A DNA stretch of 42,065 bases from Chitinophagaceae bacterium (GTDB lineage Bacteria > Bacteroidota > Bacteroidia > Chitinophagales > Chitinophagaceae): NCBI GenBank assembly GCA_947456805.1, contig CANGTN010000015.1, forward strand, positions 1 through 42,065, written 5' to 3'. The translations under genes were made by a program, and so were the position numbers. This document shows positions 9,028 to 17,200 of this stretch, piece by piece (positions within the stretch are counted from its first letter, which is position 1; each line of letters starts with the position of its first letter). Under the pieces are notes generated by a model. That model saw nothing but the letters and a program-made list of their open reading frames with translations, had not been told where the DNA came from and made no database searches.

Positions 9028-9702
9028 ATGTATTTAGTTATCCCTACTTTATTAAATAATGCAGAACAGTTGCAAATAAAAGAATTATTGAATGCTGCAA
9101 CTTTTACAAGTGGTAAAATTACAGCAACTGGTGCAGCGTTGAAAGTGAAAAACAATGAACAGCTTGACCGTGAAGCTTATTATACCAAAGCTATTAATCA
9201 AGTTTTGGAAAAAGCCTTAATGACAAGTCCAATATTTAGAGAATCCACACAACCCAAAAGCATACTTCCATTTTTAATAAGTAGGTATTACACAAACATG
9301 GAATATGGCTGGCATGTAGACAGTCCTTTAATGGCTGTAGATCAAAACATTATAAGGGTTGATTTAAGTATTACTATTTTTTTAAATGATGCATCCGAAT
9401 ATGAAGGTGGCGAATTAGAAATTGAAACTCCAAGCGGATTAAAAACTTTCAAGTTGAATTCAGGAGACGCAGTAATATACCCTACAACACAGCTACATAG
9501 AGTGAAACCCTTAACTGCTGGTGTAAGAATGGTAGCAGTTAGCTGGATTCAAAGTATGATTAAAAGTACTGAACAAAGAGATTTGTTGTTTCAACTAAAA
9601 TCTTTACAAGAACTACTCAATCAACAACAACAAGGTTCTTCTTTACACTTGTTATCTCAACAAGTATACAGCAACCTTTTACGCATGTTTACCGATTTAT
9701 AA
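9028..9702 (+). CDS. PKHD-type Fe(II)/2-oxoglutarate hydroxylase (PiuC/YbiX-like)
   Basis: This 224-residue protein has the full prolyl-4-hydroxylase-like signature: ISRYYTNMEYGWHVDSPLM with H96 and D98, EYEGGELEI, SGDAVIYPTTQLHRV with H157, and GVRMVAVSW with R167 for 2-oxoglutarate. Length and order match the YbiX/PiuC family, whose natural substrates are poorly known; in P. aeruginosa PiuC is linked to siderophore-receptor function. Here the neighbours are not iron-uptake genes but a binding-protein homologue, a formyltransferase and other tailoring enzymes. A biosynthetic or regulatory hydroxylation is therefore more likely. It is co-directional with the genes on either side (gaps of 62 and 24 bp). 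Confidence 0.88.
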   Translation: MYLVIPTLLNNAEQLQIKELLNAATFTSGKITATGAALKVKNNEQLDREAYYTKAINQVLEKALMTSPIFRESTQPKSILPFLISRYYTNMEYGWHVDSPLMAVDQNIIRVDLSITIFLNDASEYEGGELEIETPSGLKTFKLNSGDAVIYPTTQLHRVKPLTAGVRMVAVSWIQSMIKSTEQRDLLFQLKSLQELLNQQQQGSSLHLLSQQVYSNLLRMFTDL

Positions 9703-9726
9703 TTTTTATCTGCAACTAAACTTTTT

Positions 9727-10824
9727 ATGAAACAAATTCATATTGGCGTATTAATACCAAGCTCAACTATTTTTCCTATCGGTAAAGATTATGAAAAGGG
9801 ATTGAAAGAAGGTTTATCGAGTTTTCCAGAACTAGAATTTGAAATTACTAAAGAATTTATTGGGCAAGGTGGGCATGTAAAAACAGAAGAAGCCGTTACA
9901 AAATTAATTACATATGACGACGTAGATCTTTTAACAGGGGTTGTATCTGGGTATACTGCTGAAAGAATGAAAGAGAAATTCAACTTAGCAAAAAAACCCT
10001 TTGTTGTTTCTAACCTAGGTGAGCAATTGCCCTTATATGAACGATTGAATGAGTATATTTTTTTTAACTCTTTTTTTTTATGGCAACATGCTTGGTCATT
10101 AGGTTATCAGGGTGTTAAACGTTTTGGCAAAAAAGGTATGTTTGTTGGTGCTATTTACGATAGTGGCTATAGCTTTTCTCATATGTTTAATGAGGGCATG
10201 AAAGCTGCTGACCCAAACAGTGAATGGTCTTTCTCTATTCCACCAATGCCAAACAAAGGCGAACTTTCGGATATGAATATTGTTTTTCCATTTATAGAAA
10301 AATATCAACCTGATTTTATTTTCGCTGCTTTTTGTGGTTCAGAAACCACCTTGTTTTTAAATAGGTTCATAGAGGAAGGATGGCATAAACGAATACAGCT
10401 TGTAGGACTACCATTTTTGTTGGATCCATTTATCCCTTTGAAAGATGACCTTGTTTGCTACAGCACTTTACCCACAGCTCATCACCCTAGCATTACAGCT
10501 AAAAAATCGTTTTACCACTTGGGTTTTTTAGCTGGTTGTGGAATTGCACAAGCTGCAATTAAGGTAGTAGACTGGAAACAATTACAACAACAATTAGAGG
10601 TAGATGGAGCTTTTTTTAACATTAATCATTTACCACATGAAAAAAACATTAATCATGAAACTATCTTACCGGTGCTTACAAAAAATATTATTACCGCAAA
10701 TTCAGAAGAATATACAACTGAAATTTTAGAAGAAAGTAAAACGCTTTGTTTAAGAGATCCATTAATTAAACAATTGGATTCGTCTCTTCAATTTGGTTGG
10801 ATAAATCCCTATTTAGCAATTTAA
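9727..10824 (+). CDS. Periplasmic-binding-protein fold, leucine/amide-binding-like, without signal peptide
   Basis: This 365-residue protein resembles type I periplasmic binding proteins of the branched-chain amino acid/amide group (Peripla_BP_6, AmiC-like). It has HIGVLIPSSTIFPIGKDYEKGL at the start, the hinge-like VDLLTGVVSGYTAERM, GVKRFGKKGMFVGAIYDSGYS, and QPDFIFAAFCGSETTLFLN. It begins directly with the first beta strand, with no leader, lipobox or membrane segment, so it should be cytosolic. No ABC permease or ATPase is nearby. Such leaderless versions can act as ligand sensors (AmiC) or as enzymes or scaffolds. It sits 24 bp after the PKHD hydroxylase and 25 bp before the formyltransferase, which points to a shared pathway ligand. 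Confidence 0.75.
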   Translation: MKQIHIGVLIPSSTIFPIGKDYEKGLKEGLSSFPELEFEITKEFIGQGGHVKTEEAVTKLITYDDVDLLTGVVSGYTAERMKEKFNLAKKPFVVSNLGEQLPLYERLNEYIFFNSFFLWQHAWSLGYQGVKRFGKKGMFVGAIYDSGYSFSHMFNEGMKAADPNSEWSFSIPPMPNKGELSDMNIVFPFIEKYQPDFIFAAFCGSETTLFLNRFIEEGWHKRIQLVGLPFLLDPFIPLKDDLVCYSTLPTAHHPSITAKKSFYHLGFLAGCGIAQAAIKVVDWKQLQQQLEVDGAFFNINHLPHEKNINHETILPVLTKNIITANSEEYTTEILEESKTLCLRDPLIKQLDSSLQFGWINPYLAI

Positions 10825-10849
10825 ATTTTATGTCTCCTAATTTAGTATA

Positions 10850-11770
10850 ATGAAAATATTCATCCTCTGTAACTCGGAATCACTTGCTTTGCCTAGTATA
10901 TATCAATTATTACATAACAACCAATTAGTGGGTGTTGGAATACCCCAAAAACAAGCAAAACGCTTAACTAAAGTTGTACAAAAAACAGGATTAAATTATG
11001 CCAATATTCATGTGCTTCAAAAAGAAAATTTATCTGTTCAACTGAATTATTTATTAACCAGCACAGCAGCCGATTGTTTGATTGCACTAACATTTCCTTG
11101 GCAAATTCCAACTGATATTTTAAACCAGCCAACATTTGGGTGCATTAATTTTCATTTTGGATTATTACCAAAATACAAAGGAGCCGATCCTGTATTTTGG
11201 CAACTTAAAAACCAGGAAGTATTGGGTGGAATAACCATTCATAAAATGACTGAAAAAATTGACGAGGGCAATATTTTACATGTTGCTGAAGTACAAATTA
11301 TTCCTGGCGAAACCTATGGAATTCATTGTTCAAGACTGGCAATGCTTGCTGCTGAATTAGTAAGCCAGTTACAAGAAATTTTTCAAAATAATGCAATTAC
11401 ACAAGTGCAACATCATTCAGCAGAATATTTTTTAGCTCCATCCATTCAGCAATTGAGTATTAACTGGCAAACGCAAACGGCAGATGAAATTGAATGCTTG
11501 GTAAATGCTAGCAATCCAAAATATGATGGTGCAATCACCTCCATCAAACAACAAGAAATAAGAATATTAGAAGTAGCTCCAGCAGACGTAAACACAACAG
11601 ATATTTTTGCAGCTGGTGCCATTGTTTATGCAGATGCCACTTATGGTTTAATTGTAGCATGCATAAATAAACAGTTCTTAAAAATTAATATTGTTCATAA
11701 CAATGAAGGCTATTTGTCGGGCATTAAACTGTTTAACATGGGCTTAAAAGTAGGAGATTGTTTTATTTAG
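10850..11770 (+). CDS. Methionyl-tRNA formyltransferase-fold N-formyltransferase
   Basis: This 306-residue protein has a Formyl_trans_N domain with the complete catalytic triad N100/H102/D138. These lie in CINFHFGLLPKYKGADP and TIHKMTEKIDEGNIL, where 10-formyl-THF-dependent enzymes carry N-H-D. A C-terminal domain (residues ~205-306) resembles Formyl_trans_C. The substitution HFGLLPKYKGADP for the usual HPSLLPKYRGAAP, and the tailoring context, argue against it being the housekeeping fmt gene. Sugar-amine or amino-acid N-formylation is more plausible. Its stop overlaps the stop of the convergent AspH-like gene by 8 bp. Confidence 0.82.
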   Translation: MKIFILCNSESLALPSIYQLLHNNQLVGVGIPQKQAKRLTKVVQKTGLNYANIHVLQKENLSVQLNYLLTSTAADCLIALTFPWQIPTDILNQPTFGCINFHFGLLPKYKGADPVFWQLKNQEVLGGITIHKMTEKIDEGNILHVAEVQIIPGETYGIHCSRLAMLAAELVSQLQEIFQNNAITQVQHHSAEYFLAPSIQQLSINWQTQTADEIECLVNASNPKYDGAITSIKQQEIRILEVAPADVNTTDIFAAGAIVYADATYGLIVACINKQFLKINIVHNNEGYLSGIKLFNMGLKVGDCFI

Positions 11771-12485
11771 CAATCAATTGCATTGCTTTTATTTCAACCA
11801 ATAAATTATCTGCCAATTCATTGGCAACGGGTGTATTTAATAAACGTAACGATGCTACCATCATTCGTTTACTTTCAATATCCTGACCTTTTTTTACAAT
11901 TGCTGCAACTTCTTTTTTAACAGAAATTGAAGGACTTTGAAATAGGTTTTTAACCCAATCATTCACAACGCAATCCATTACCAAGTGTATTCTATCAAAC
12001 TGGCTTTTGTTATTAATGTTGTGTAGTAATGCTAAGTTCATATACCAACATTCTCCTTCTTTCATTTTAATTTGTTCGCCTTCTAAAAAAAACTCTACGA
12101 GTTCGTTTGTTTTAATTGGAATGTGTAATCGAATTTCTCCTTCTTCAAAATATAAGTCTCTATCGCTGTGTGCATGAATTACAGTACCAGCTTCTAATTT
12201 TAACAGCCTAATGCCCAATTTTTCACATTTAAATTCATTAATGATTGCTTGTAACGCAGGACAACTTTTCATTAATTCTGTATCAGCAAAAACTGCCGTT
12301 GCAGCATCATGAGCAATAATATTATGAAGACTTCCATTAACTGAACGAAGTGGTAAAGCACTCCATACTCCTTCGAAATGCTGGGTATTGTAGTGAAGCT
12401 TCCACGATTGTGTTTCTAGTGAAGCCAAATCGTTTTGCATTGCGTTTATATCAAACAAAAAAGGTAATTGCAAATATTTAATCAT
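11763..12485 (-). CDS. Aspartyl/asparaginyl beta-hydroxylase-type dioxygenase
   Basis: This 240-residue protein has an Asp_Arg_Hydrox domain at residues ~30-180: WSALPLRS, LLKLEAGTVIHAHSDRDL, EIRLHIPI, ECWYMNLALLHNINNKS and DRIHLVMD. The iron ligands should be H106 and H155, and R165 fits the 2-oxoglutarate-binding arginine. D108 may form an HxD-like pair, unlike animal AspH, which lacks the acid. The C-terminal ~60 residues are helical and unassigned. It overlaps the upstream carbamoyltransferase by 8 bp (translational coupling) and ends tail-to-tail with the formyltransferase. Family members hydroxylate Asp, Asn or Arg side chains, including in natural products. Confidence 0.85.
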   Translation of the reverse strand: MIKYLQLPFLFDINAMQNDLASLETQSWKLHYNTQHFEGVWSALPLRSVNGSLHNIIAHDAATAVFADTELMKSCPALQAIINEFKCEKLGIRLLKLEAGTVIHAHSDRDLYFEEGEIRLHIPIKTNELVEFFLEGEQIKMKEGECWYMNLALLHNINNKSQFDRIHLVMDCVVNDWVKNLFQSPSISVKKEVAAIVKKGQDIESKRMMVASLRLLNTPVANELADNLLVEIKAMQLIAK

Positions 12486-14199
12486 TGGGTTGCTTTGTTA
12501 TGATACAATTATTAATCACCAACACATCTAATTTACACTTAAAGAAAAAATCGATAGCCTCGTAAGGTGTTTCTACAATTGGCATTCCTTTTCTGTTAAA
12601 AGAGGTATTTAGCAATACAGCTATATTGGTAATTGATTGAAATGCTGAAATTAATTCATGGAAATGTTTATTCCAATCTGCAGTTACAGTTTGTACCCTA
12701 CATGTACAATCTACATGTACAATGCCACTTAATATCTCTTTCCAGTTTGGTTTAATTTTATCAATCATAATCATGTAAGGGCTTTCATGCCCATATTCAA
12801 AATACTCATTTACTTTTTCCTTTAAAACTGCAGGAGCAAATGGCCTGAAATCTTCTCTAAACTTAATATTGCTGTTTATAAAATGTTGAATTTGTAGTTT
12901 TCTCGGATCAGCCAAAATACTTCTAAAACCCAATGCCCTTGGTCCAAATTCAGCTCCTTCTTGAAACCAGCCAATCACTTTGCCATCAGCCAAATAAGCT
13001 GCTGTTTTATTGATATAATCGTCGTAAAATCCAAAATTGAATTGTACAGTTTTGTTGTTTTGCTGGAATTGTTCAATAGCTGCTATCGTTTCATTGGTAT
13101 CGTATATTTTACCAAAAGCAGTAGATTTATTGTGTGTTTTTTTTGGTTGTTTTAATGTTTCAATCCAGCCATAAAATGCACAGCCTAAAGCTAGTCCATT
13201 ATCACCTGCTGCGGGCTCTATATAAAAATTATCTAAGCCTAGTTCTTGTACAATTTTTGTATTACATACTGCATTAAGTGCCACACCACCGGCATAACAA
13301 ATATTGGTATTTTTTTGAAGAGATAGCCTTTGTTTAAAAATGTACAATACTGCTCTTTCTAATTCTTGCTGAACCCATTTTGCAATATCGGCATAATATT
13401 GAAAATTTTCTTTTAGTGGTCTGTGTAAGGAATCCATTGGCTGTGTAAACAATGCCAACACTTCTTCTCTAACAAACACCCTTCCATCTTTTAATAAAAA
13501 AATATCTTCTGTATATACCCCATCTCGTCCATAAGGAGCCAAGCCCATTAATTTGCCAGCATCATCCATATTACCAAAACAATATCCACTAACCATGCTG
13601 TAAAAACCACCTATTGAATGTTTGGATGTTGGAAGATGAACTGGGTATTTATTATCATATAAAGATATTATCGAAAAATCTTTATATAAGGCAATAAGCT
13701 GTTTGCCATCGAAATGATAATAACTGTCTTTCTCTCCAAATAATCCTGGGGTTGCATTTACATCTAGTGGAATAATTGGATAATCTAAATCTTCGCAATG
13801 ATCATAAGGGCTGCCACAACCATCAATTACCATTACATTAGATGTTTCAAAAGGAGATGTCCCTACAGCACTATAAGCATGCGCTAAATGATGAGAAATA
13901 GTAATAAAAGGTACTGTACAATTCTCGCCAAATAAACGTTTACCTCTAAAAGAGGCTGGGTAAATAGTATCTTTCTCAAAATTGGCAACCTGCACTACTA
14001 AAGACAGATCGTTTATTGAAATGCCTGCAGCGTTTAAACAATATTGAACTGTTAAAGAATCATTGCCACCATCATGTTTTATACGACTCAACCTTTCTTT
14101 TTCTATAGCTACAATTATTTCACCATCTTTTAAGATACAGGAAGAACCATCATGCGATAATCCTGTACCGAGTACATATATGGGCTTTTTTGCAGACAT
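12478..14199 (-). CDS. NodU/CmcH-family O-carbamoyltransferase
   Basis: This 573-residue protein is full length for the family. The N-terminal HUP/YrdC-associated kinase-like fold shows YVLGTGLSHDGSSCIL, IAIEKERLSRIKHDGG, and ISHHLAHAYSA (H103, H104 and H107, metal and active site), then VMVIDGCGSP. The middle carries GGFYSMVSGYCFG and MGLAPYG, and CYAGGVALNAVCN follows. The C-terminal Carbam_trans_C domain has GWFQEGAEFGPRALGFRS and VLLNTSFNRKGMPIVETP. These enzymes transfer carbamoyl from carbamoyl phosphate through carbamoyl-AMP to a hydroxyl of a sugar or antibiotic. In this operon a hydroxyl introduced by one of the adjacent dioxygenases could be the acceptor (inference). Confidence 0.92.
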   Translation of the reverse strand: MSAKKPIYVLGTGLSHDGSSCILKDGEIIVAIEKERLSRIKHDGGNDSLTVQYCLNAAGISINDLSLVVQVANFEKDTIYPASFRGKRLFGENCTVPFITISHHLAHAYSAVGTSPFETSNVMVIDGCGSPYDHCEDLDYPIIPLDVNATPGLFGEKDSYYHFDGKQLIALYKDFSIISLYDNKYPVHLPTSKHSIGGFYSMVSGYCFGNMDDAGKLMGLAPYGRDGVYTEDIFLLKDGRVFVREEVLALFTQPMDSLHRPLKENFQYYADIAKWVQQELERAVLYIFKQRLSLQKNTNICYAGGVALNAVCNTKIVQELGLDNFYIEPAAGDNGLALGCAFYGWIETLKQPKKTHNKSTAFGKIYDTNETIAAIEQFQQNNKTVQFNFGFYDDYINKTAAYLADGKVIGWFQEGAEFGPRALGFRSILADPRKLQIQHFINSNIKFREDFRPFAPAVLKEKVNEYFEYGHESPYMIMIDKIKPNWKEILSGIVHVDCTCRVQTVTADWNKHFHELISAFQSITNIAVLLNTSFNRKGMPIVETPYEAIDFFFKCKLDVLVINNCIITKQPND

Positions 14200-14370
14200 T
14201 ATACTATAAAAGTTGTAAAACGGTTGTCTGATTTGAATAACCTATAGCAGTTAGTGAAAAAATAAAGTTAAATAAATTGTATGCCTCATTAGCAGACAAC
14301 AATATTTTATTGATTGTATTTTTACATTCAACTGATTTAGAAACATTTGTTTGAACTGGCACAACTAAGA

Positions 14371-15231
14371 TTAACTATAGATTGGAAGTGGCAATGAAAT
14401 TTTATTTTTTTGCAAATTTTCGTCGAAATCAATGTCAATTCTACCAATAGATGTTCCAATAAATTTATTGCTAGTTAACAAAACAGCTTCTTTATGCAGG
14501 TTGGTAGTTGTAAGCTGAATAGGTTTGTTGCTAAAATTATTGCCACTTATAATTAGGTCGATACTATGGGTATTGGCAGTTAAATCCATATCATTTTTTA
14601 TCGCTTTTTTATTGTTTGCGATGTTGTTGGTAGAAAGGCAAATCACCAAATTACAGTTATGCTGTTCCTTTAGTTCTTTAGCTTTATTACTCAACAAGGC
14701 AGCTTTTCTTTTTATTCCGGAAATGGTACTAGTTTCACTAAAATCATTCGCAACCAAACCTATTTTAATTTTTCCTTTCTCAATAATTTGAGTATTCTTA
14801 CTTAGCGCTGTTAAACCAGTTTTTGCAGCCAGTGAATTAAATAATTTAGCAGATTTTATATCATTTTTTCCAGCTACCACTAGGTCGTAACCAAGTGTCT
14901 TTAATTTTATTAATCGTTGAATTACAATTTCTTCTTCTACCTTTTTGTGGGGACAGATATTTCCATTCTGAAGCAATAAAACATTATAATTTCTTGCAAT
15001 AATATCTTGTACCGAATATTTTATTGCTTTAATATTTGTACTAAATGCATCGTTCGAATTATTGGTTTTTCCATCAGAAGCCAAATCACTGCTGAAAACT
15101 ATTGTGAGCCTATTTAATTCTTTTTTTGTAACAGATTCAAGTGAGTTTGCAACAACATTAAGTGGTTTTAATAATGCGATTGCACTAGCAGCAAAGGCTG
15201 TTTCTACTAAAAACTTTCTTCTATTTTGCAT
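14371..15231 (-). CDS. Exported metallophosphoesterase-like pseudoenzyme (5'-nucleotidase family remnant fold)
   Basis: This 286-residue protein has a Tat-like leader (QNRRKFLVETAFAASAIALL). The order of blocks matches the 5'-nucleotidase/UshA metallophosphatase domain, but the metal ligands are replaced. The usual N-D-x-H block is FSSDLAS, the G-D block is LLLQNGN, the G-N-H-E block is VVAGKNDI, the S-H block is VICLSTN, and the G-H-x-H block is IISGNNFS. Spacing and hydrophobic strands are kept, as is LVANDFSET, which parallels the 'vGviG' strand. I infer a non-catalytic, possibly ligand-binding, periplasmic protein. It is monocistronic; the next minus gene starts 171 bp away. Confidence 0.6.
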   Translation of the reverse strand: MQNRRKFLVETAFAASAIALLKPLNVVANSLESVTKKELNRLTIVFSSDLASDGKTNNSNDAFSTNIKAIKYSVQDIIARNYNVLLLQNGNICPHKKVEEEIVIQRLIKLKTLGYDLVVAGKNDIKSAKLFNSLAAKTGLTALSKNTQIIEKGKIKIGLVANDFSETSTISGIKRKAALLSNKAKELKEQHNCNLVICLSTNNIANNKKAIKNDMDLTANTHSIDLIISGNNFSNKPIQLTTTNLHKEAVLLTSNKFIGTSIGRIDIDFDENLQKNKISLPLPIYS

Positions 15232-15555
15232 AATTGGTAATCGATTTTTAAAGAAACCAAAGAAATAACAACTTATCGAATATTAAAAATATTGGTTTAT
15301 AACTAAATTAAAAAATTAATTTGCTTATCGAATGTGTATTGAACTAAATATGTAAATCTTTCATAAATTACTGAGTAGTGACATTTAGTAAATAAAACCG
15401 TAATTGCACAATGAGCGATTACAACGGTAATTCAACACTTTGGTTTAAATACAATCAAATTGCAAATTATCAATTTTTAGGTTCTTCCTAAAAAATTTGT
15501 ATAAAAAGTTTTGTTTTAAGATGAATTACTTTACTTTTATTGAAACAATACAATC
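15232..15555. other. Divergent intergenic region upstream of tail-collar genes
   Basis: This 324-bp AT-rich gap lies between the pseudo-phosphoesterase (minus) and the first collar gene (plus). It should carry both promoters. I see no strong inverted repeat or RNA gene and no exact TAnnTTTG box at a suitable distance. Confidence 0.5.
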
Positions 15556-16149
15556 ATGGAAGGAACTATTGGAGAAATACGCATGTTTGCTGGCAACTTT
15601 GCCCCAAGAACTTGGGCCTTTTGTCAAGGTCAAATTATGAGCATTGCTTCTAACACAGCACTGTTCTCAATTTTAGGTACCACCTATGGCGGTAATGGTC
15701 AAACAACTTTTGCTTTACCTGATTTTAGAGGTAGAGTAGCTGTTGGTGCAGGTACTGGACCTGGGTTATCGAATATTCAATTGGGTCAAATAGGTGGAAC
15801 TGAAACAGTAACTTTACTTACAACCCAAATACCTGCTCATACCCACACAGCTACTGCTGGTACTGGTGGTACTGGAACTGCAACCCTAAATGCAGTAACT
15901 GCAAATGGTAATACGCAAAGCCCTTCAGGCAATTATTTGGCTGCAAGCCGCACGGCATCTGTTGCATCTTATATCGCATCAGGTACTACTGCAGCAATGA
16001 ATGCAGGCTCTATAACTTTAAGTAATATTACTGCAGGTGCACCAACAATTGGTATTACAGGCAGCTCTCAACCACATTCAAATATGCAACCTTATTTGGG
16101 CATGAATTATGTAATCTGCTTACTTGGAATTTTCCCTAGCCGAGACTAA
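15556..16149 (+). CDS. Tail-collar (MdpB-like) protein, copy 1
   Basis: This 197-residue protein carries a phage tail collar domain: GEIRMFAGNFAPRTWAFCQG, SIASNTALFSILGTTYGGNG and TFALPDFRGRVAVG at residues 6-63. It also has the T-Q-I-P-A-H-T-H-T segment and a Ser/Thr/Gly-rich C-terminal half ending MQPYLGMNYVICLLGIFPSRD. This is the architecture of 'microcystin-dependent' MdpB proteins, widespread in Bacteroidota outside phages. No signal peptide is present. Role is uncertain: a fibre-tip or secreted receptor-binding protein, possibly a leftover of a contractile particle. No other tail genes are nearby. It is followed 36 bp later by a near-identical paralogue. Confidence 0.88.
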   Translation: MEGTIGEIRMFAGNFAPRTWAFCQGQIMSIASNTALFSILGTTYGGNGQTTFALPDFRGRVAVGAGTGPGLSNIQLGQIGGTETVTLLTTQIPAHTHTATAGTGGTGTATLNAVTANGNTQSPSGNYLAASRTASVASYIASGTTAAMNAGSITLSNITAGAPTIGITGSSQPHSNMQPYLGMNYVICLLGIFPSRD

Positions 16150-16185
16150 TAATCTATAATTCGTTAGTCATAAAAATATTTAGTT

Positions 16186-16779
16186 ATGGATGGAACTATT
16201 GGAGAAATACGCATGTTCGCTGGCAACTTTGCCCCAAGTACTTGGGCTTTTTGTCAAGGTCAACTTATAAGCATTGCTTCTAACACAGCATTGTTCTCAA
16301 TTTTAGGTACCACCTATGGCGGTAATGGTCAAACAACTTTTGCTTTACCTGATTTTAGAGGTAGAGTAGCTGTTGGTGAAGGTACTGGACCTGGGTTGTC
16401 GAATATTCAATTGGGTCAAATAGGTGGAATTGAAACAGTAACTTTACTTACAACCCAAATACCTGCTCATACCCACACAGCTACTGCTGGTACTGGTGGT
16501 ACTGGAACTGCAACCCTAAATGCAGTAACTGCAAATGGTAATACGCAAAACCCTTCGGGCAATTATTTGGCTGCAAGCCGCACAGCATCTGTTGCATCTT
16601 ATATTGCATCAGGTACTACTGCAGCAATGAATGCAGGCTCTATAACTTTAAGTAATATTACTGCAGGCGCACCAACAATTGGTATTACAGGCAGTTCTCA
16701 ACCACATTCAAATATGCAACCTTATTTGGGCATGAATTATGTAATCTGCTTATTTGGAATTTACCCTAGCCGAAACTAA
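16186..16779 (+). CDS. Tail-collar (MdpB-like) protein, copy 2
   Basis: This second 197-residue copy differs from the first at only about ten positions (for example E2D, R18S, T-to-I and S-to-N in the middle, and the C-terminal LFGIYPSRN), with few silent changes. That indicates recent duplication or ongoing gene conversion. It has the same collar-domain blocks, and the 36-bp spacing suggests the two copies form one transcript. Several changes fall near the ends and in exposed turns, as expected if the copies were beginning to diverge in binding. A degraded third copy follows immediately. Confidence 0.88.
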   Translation: MDGTIGEIRMFAGNFAPSTWAFCQGQLISIASNTALFSILGTTYGGNGQTTFALPDFRGRVAVGEGTGPGLSNIQLGQIGGIETVTLLTTQIPAHTHTATAGTGGTGTATLNAVTANGNTQNPSGNYLAASRTASVASYIASGTTAAMNAGSITLSNITAGAPTIGITGSSQPHSNMQPYLGMNYVICLFGIYPSRN

Positions 16780-16802
16780 TATTTAAATTAATTTAAAGAC
16801 AA

Positions 16803-16955
16803 AATTTGCATTTTGGTTGGCAATTTTGCTCTAGGGGTTTGTGATACTCAATTACTGCCTATCAATAAATGGACTCACTCTATTCAATTTTAGGTACCAC
16901 AAATGGTGGTACTGATTAAACATATCTTACGTTCCCCTATTTCATAGGTATAACT
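16803..16955 (+). pseudogene. Decayed third copy of the tail-collar gene (5' part)
   Basis: DNA alignable to the beginning of the two collar genes persists here: the 'ttggttggcaattttgct' block, 'ctattcaattttaggtacc', 'acaaatggtggtactg' and 'cttacgttcccctattt' fall in the order of their counterparts. Frameshifts, a TAA after the GGT-D block and loss of the 3' half make it non-coding. The array therefore once had at least three units. Confidence 0.7.
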
Positions 16956-16986
16956 TGGTTAGTTTTTTGAAAACCCACTCTCAAGA

Positions 16987-17184
16987 TTATATTTTATTTT
17001 TTCTTGCACCAACTTTATAACCAATAATACCCGCTGTGCCAACAGTTGCCAGAATCAGTAGAAAAATTTTTAGTACTTTGTTACTACCATTATTAGAATT
17101 TTCATTTTGATTATCTAATACTTTAGCAGAAGTTTCCGTATTATTATCGATAGAGTTTTGTGAAATATTTTTTGCTAAATCAAT
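16987..17184 (-). pseudogene. Fragment encoding a C-terminal membrane anchor
   Basis: An open stretch of 65 codons without an ATG ends in a normal TAA. It reads a polar Asn/Ser/Thr-rich linker (DNNTETSAKVLDNQNENSNN), then one hydrophobic helix (VLKIFLLILATVGTAGIIGY) and a basic tail (KVGARKNKI). This looks like the C-terminal end of a tail-anchored protein whose 5' part is lost; a TGA lies immediately upstream in frame. It borders the dead integrase, so it is probably debris of the same element. Family is not recognised. Confidence 0.4.
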
Positions 17185-17200
17185 TCAAACTTTTTTCAAC

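Noticed and set aside
10850-11770. Housekeeping methionyl-tRNA formyltransferase (fmt)
   Set aside because: The catalytic triad is present, but the active-site surroundings are divergent and the neighbours are tailoring genes, so only a family-level call is made.
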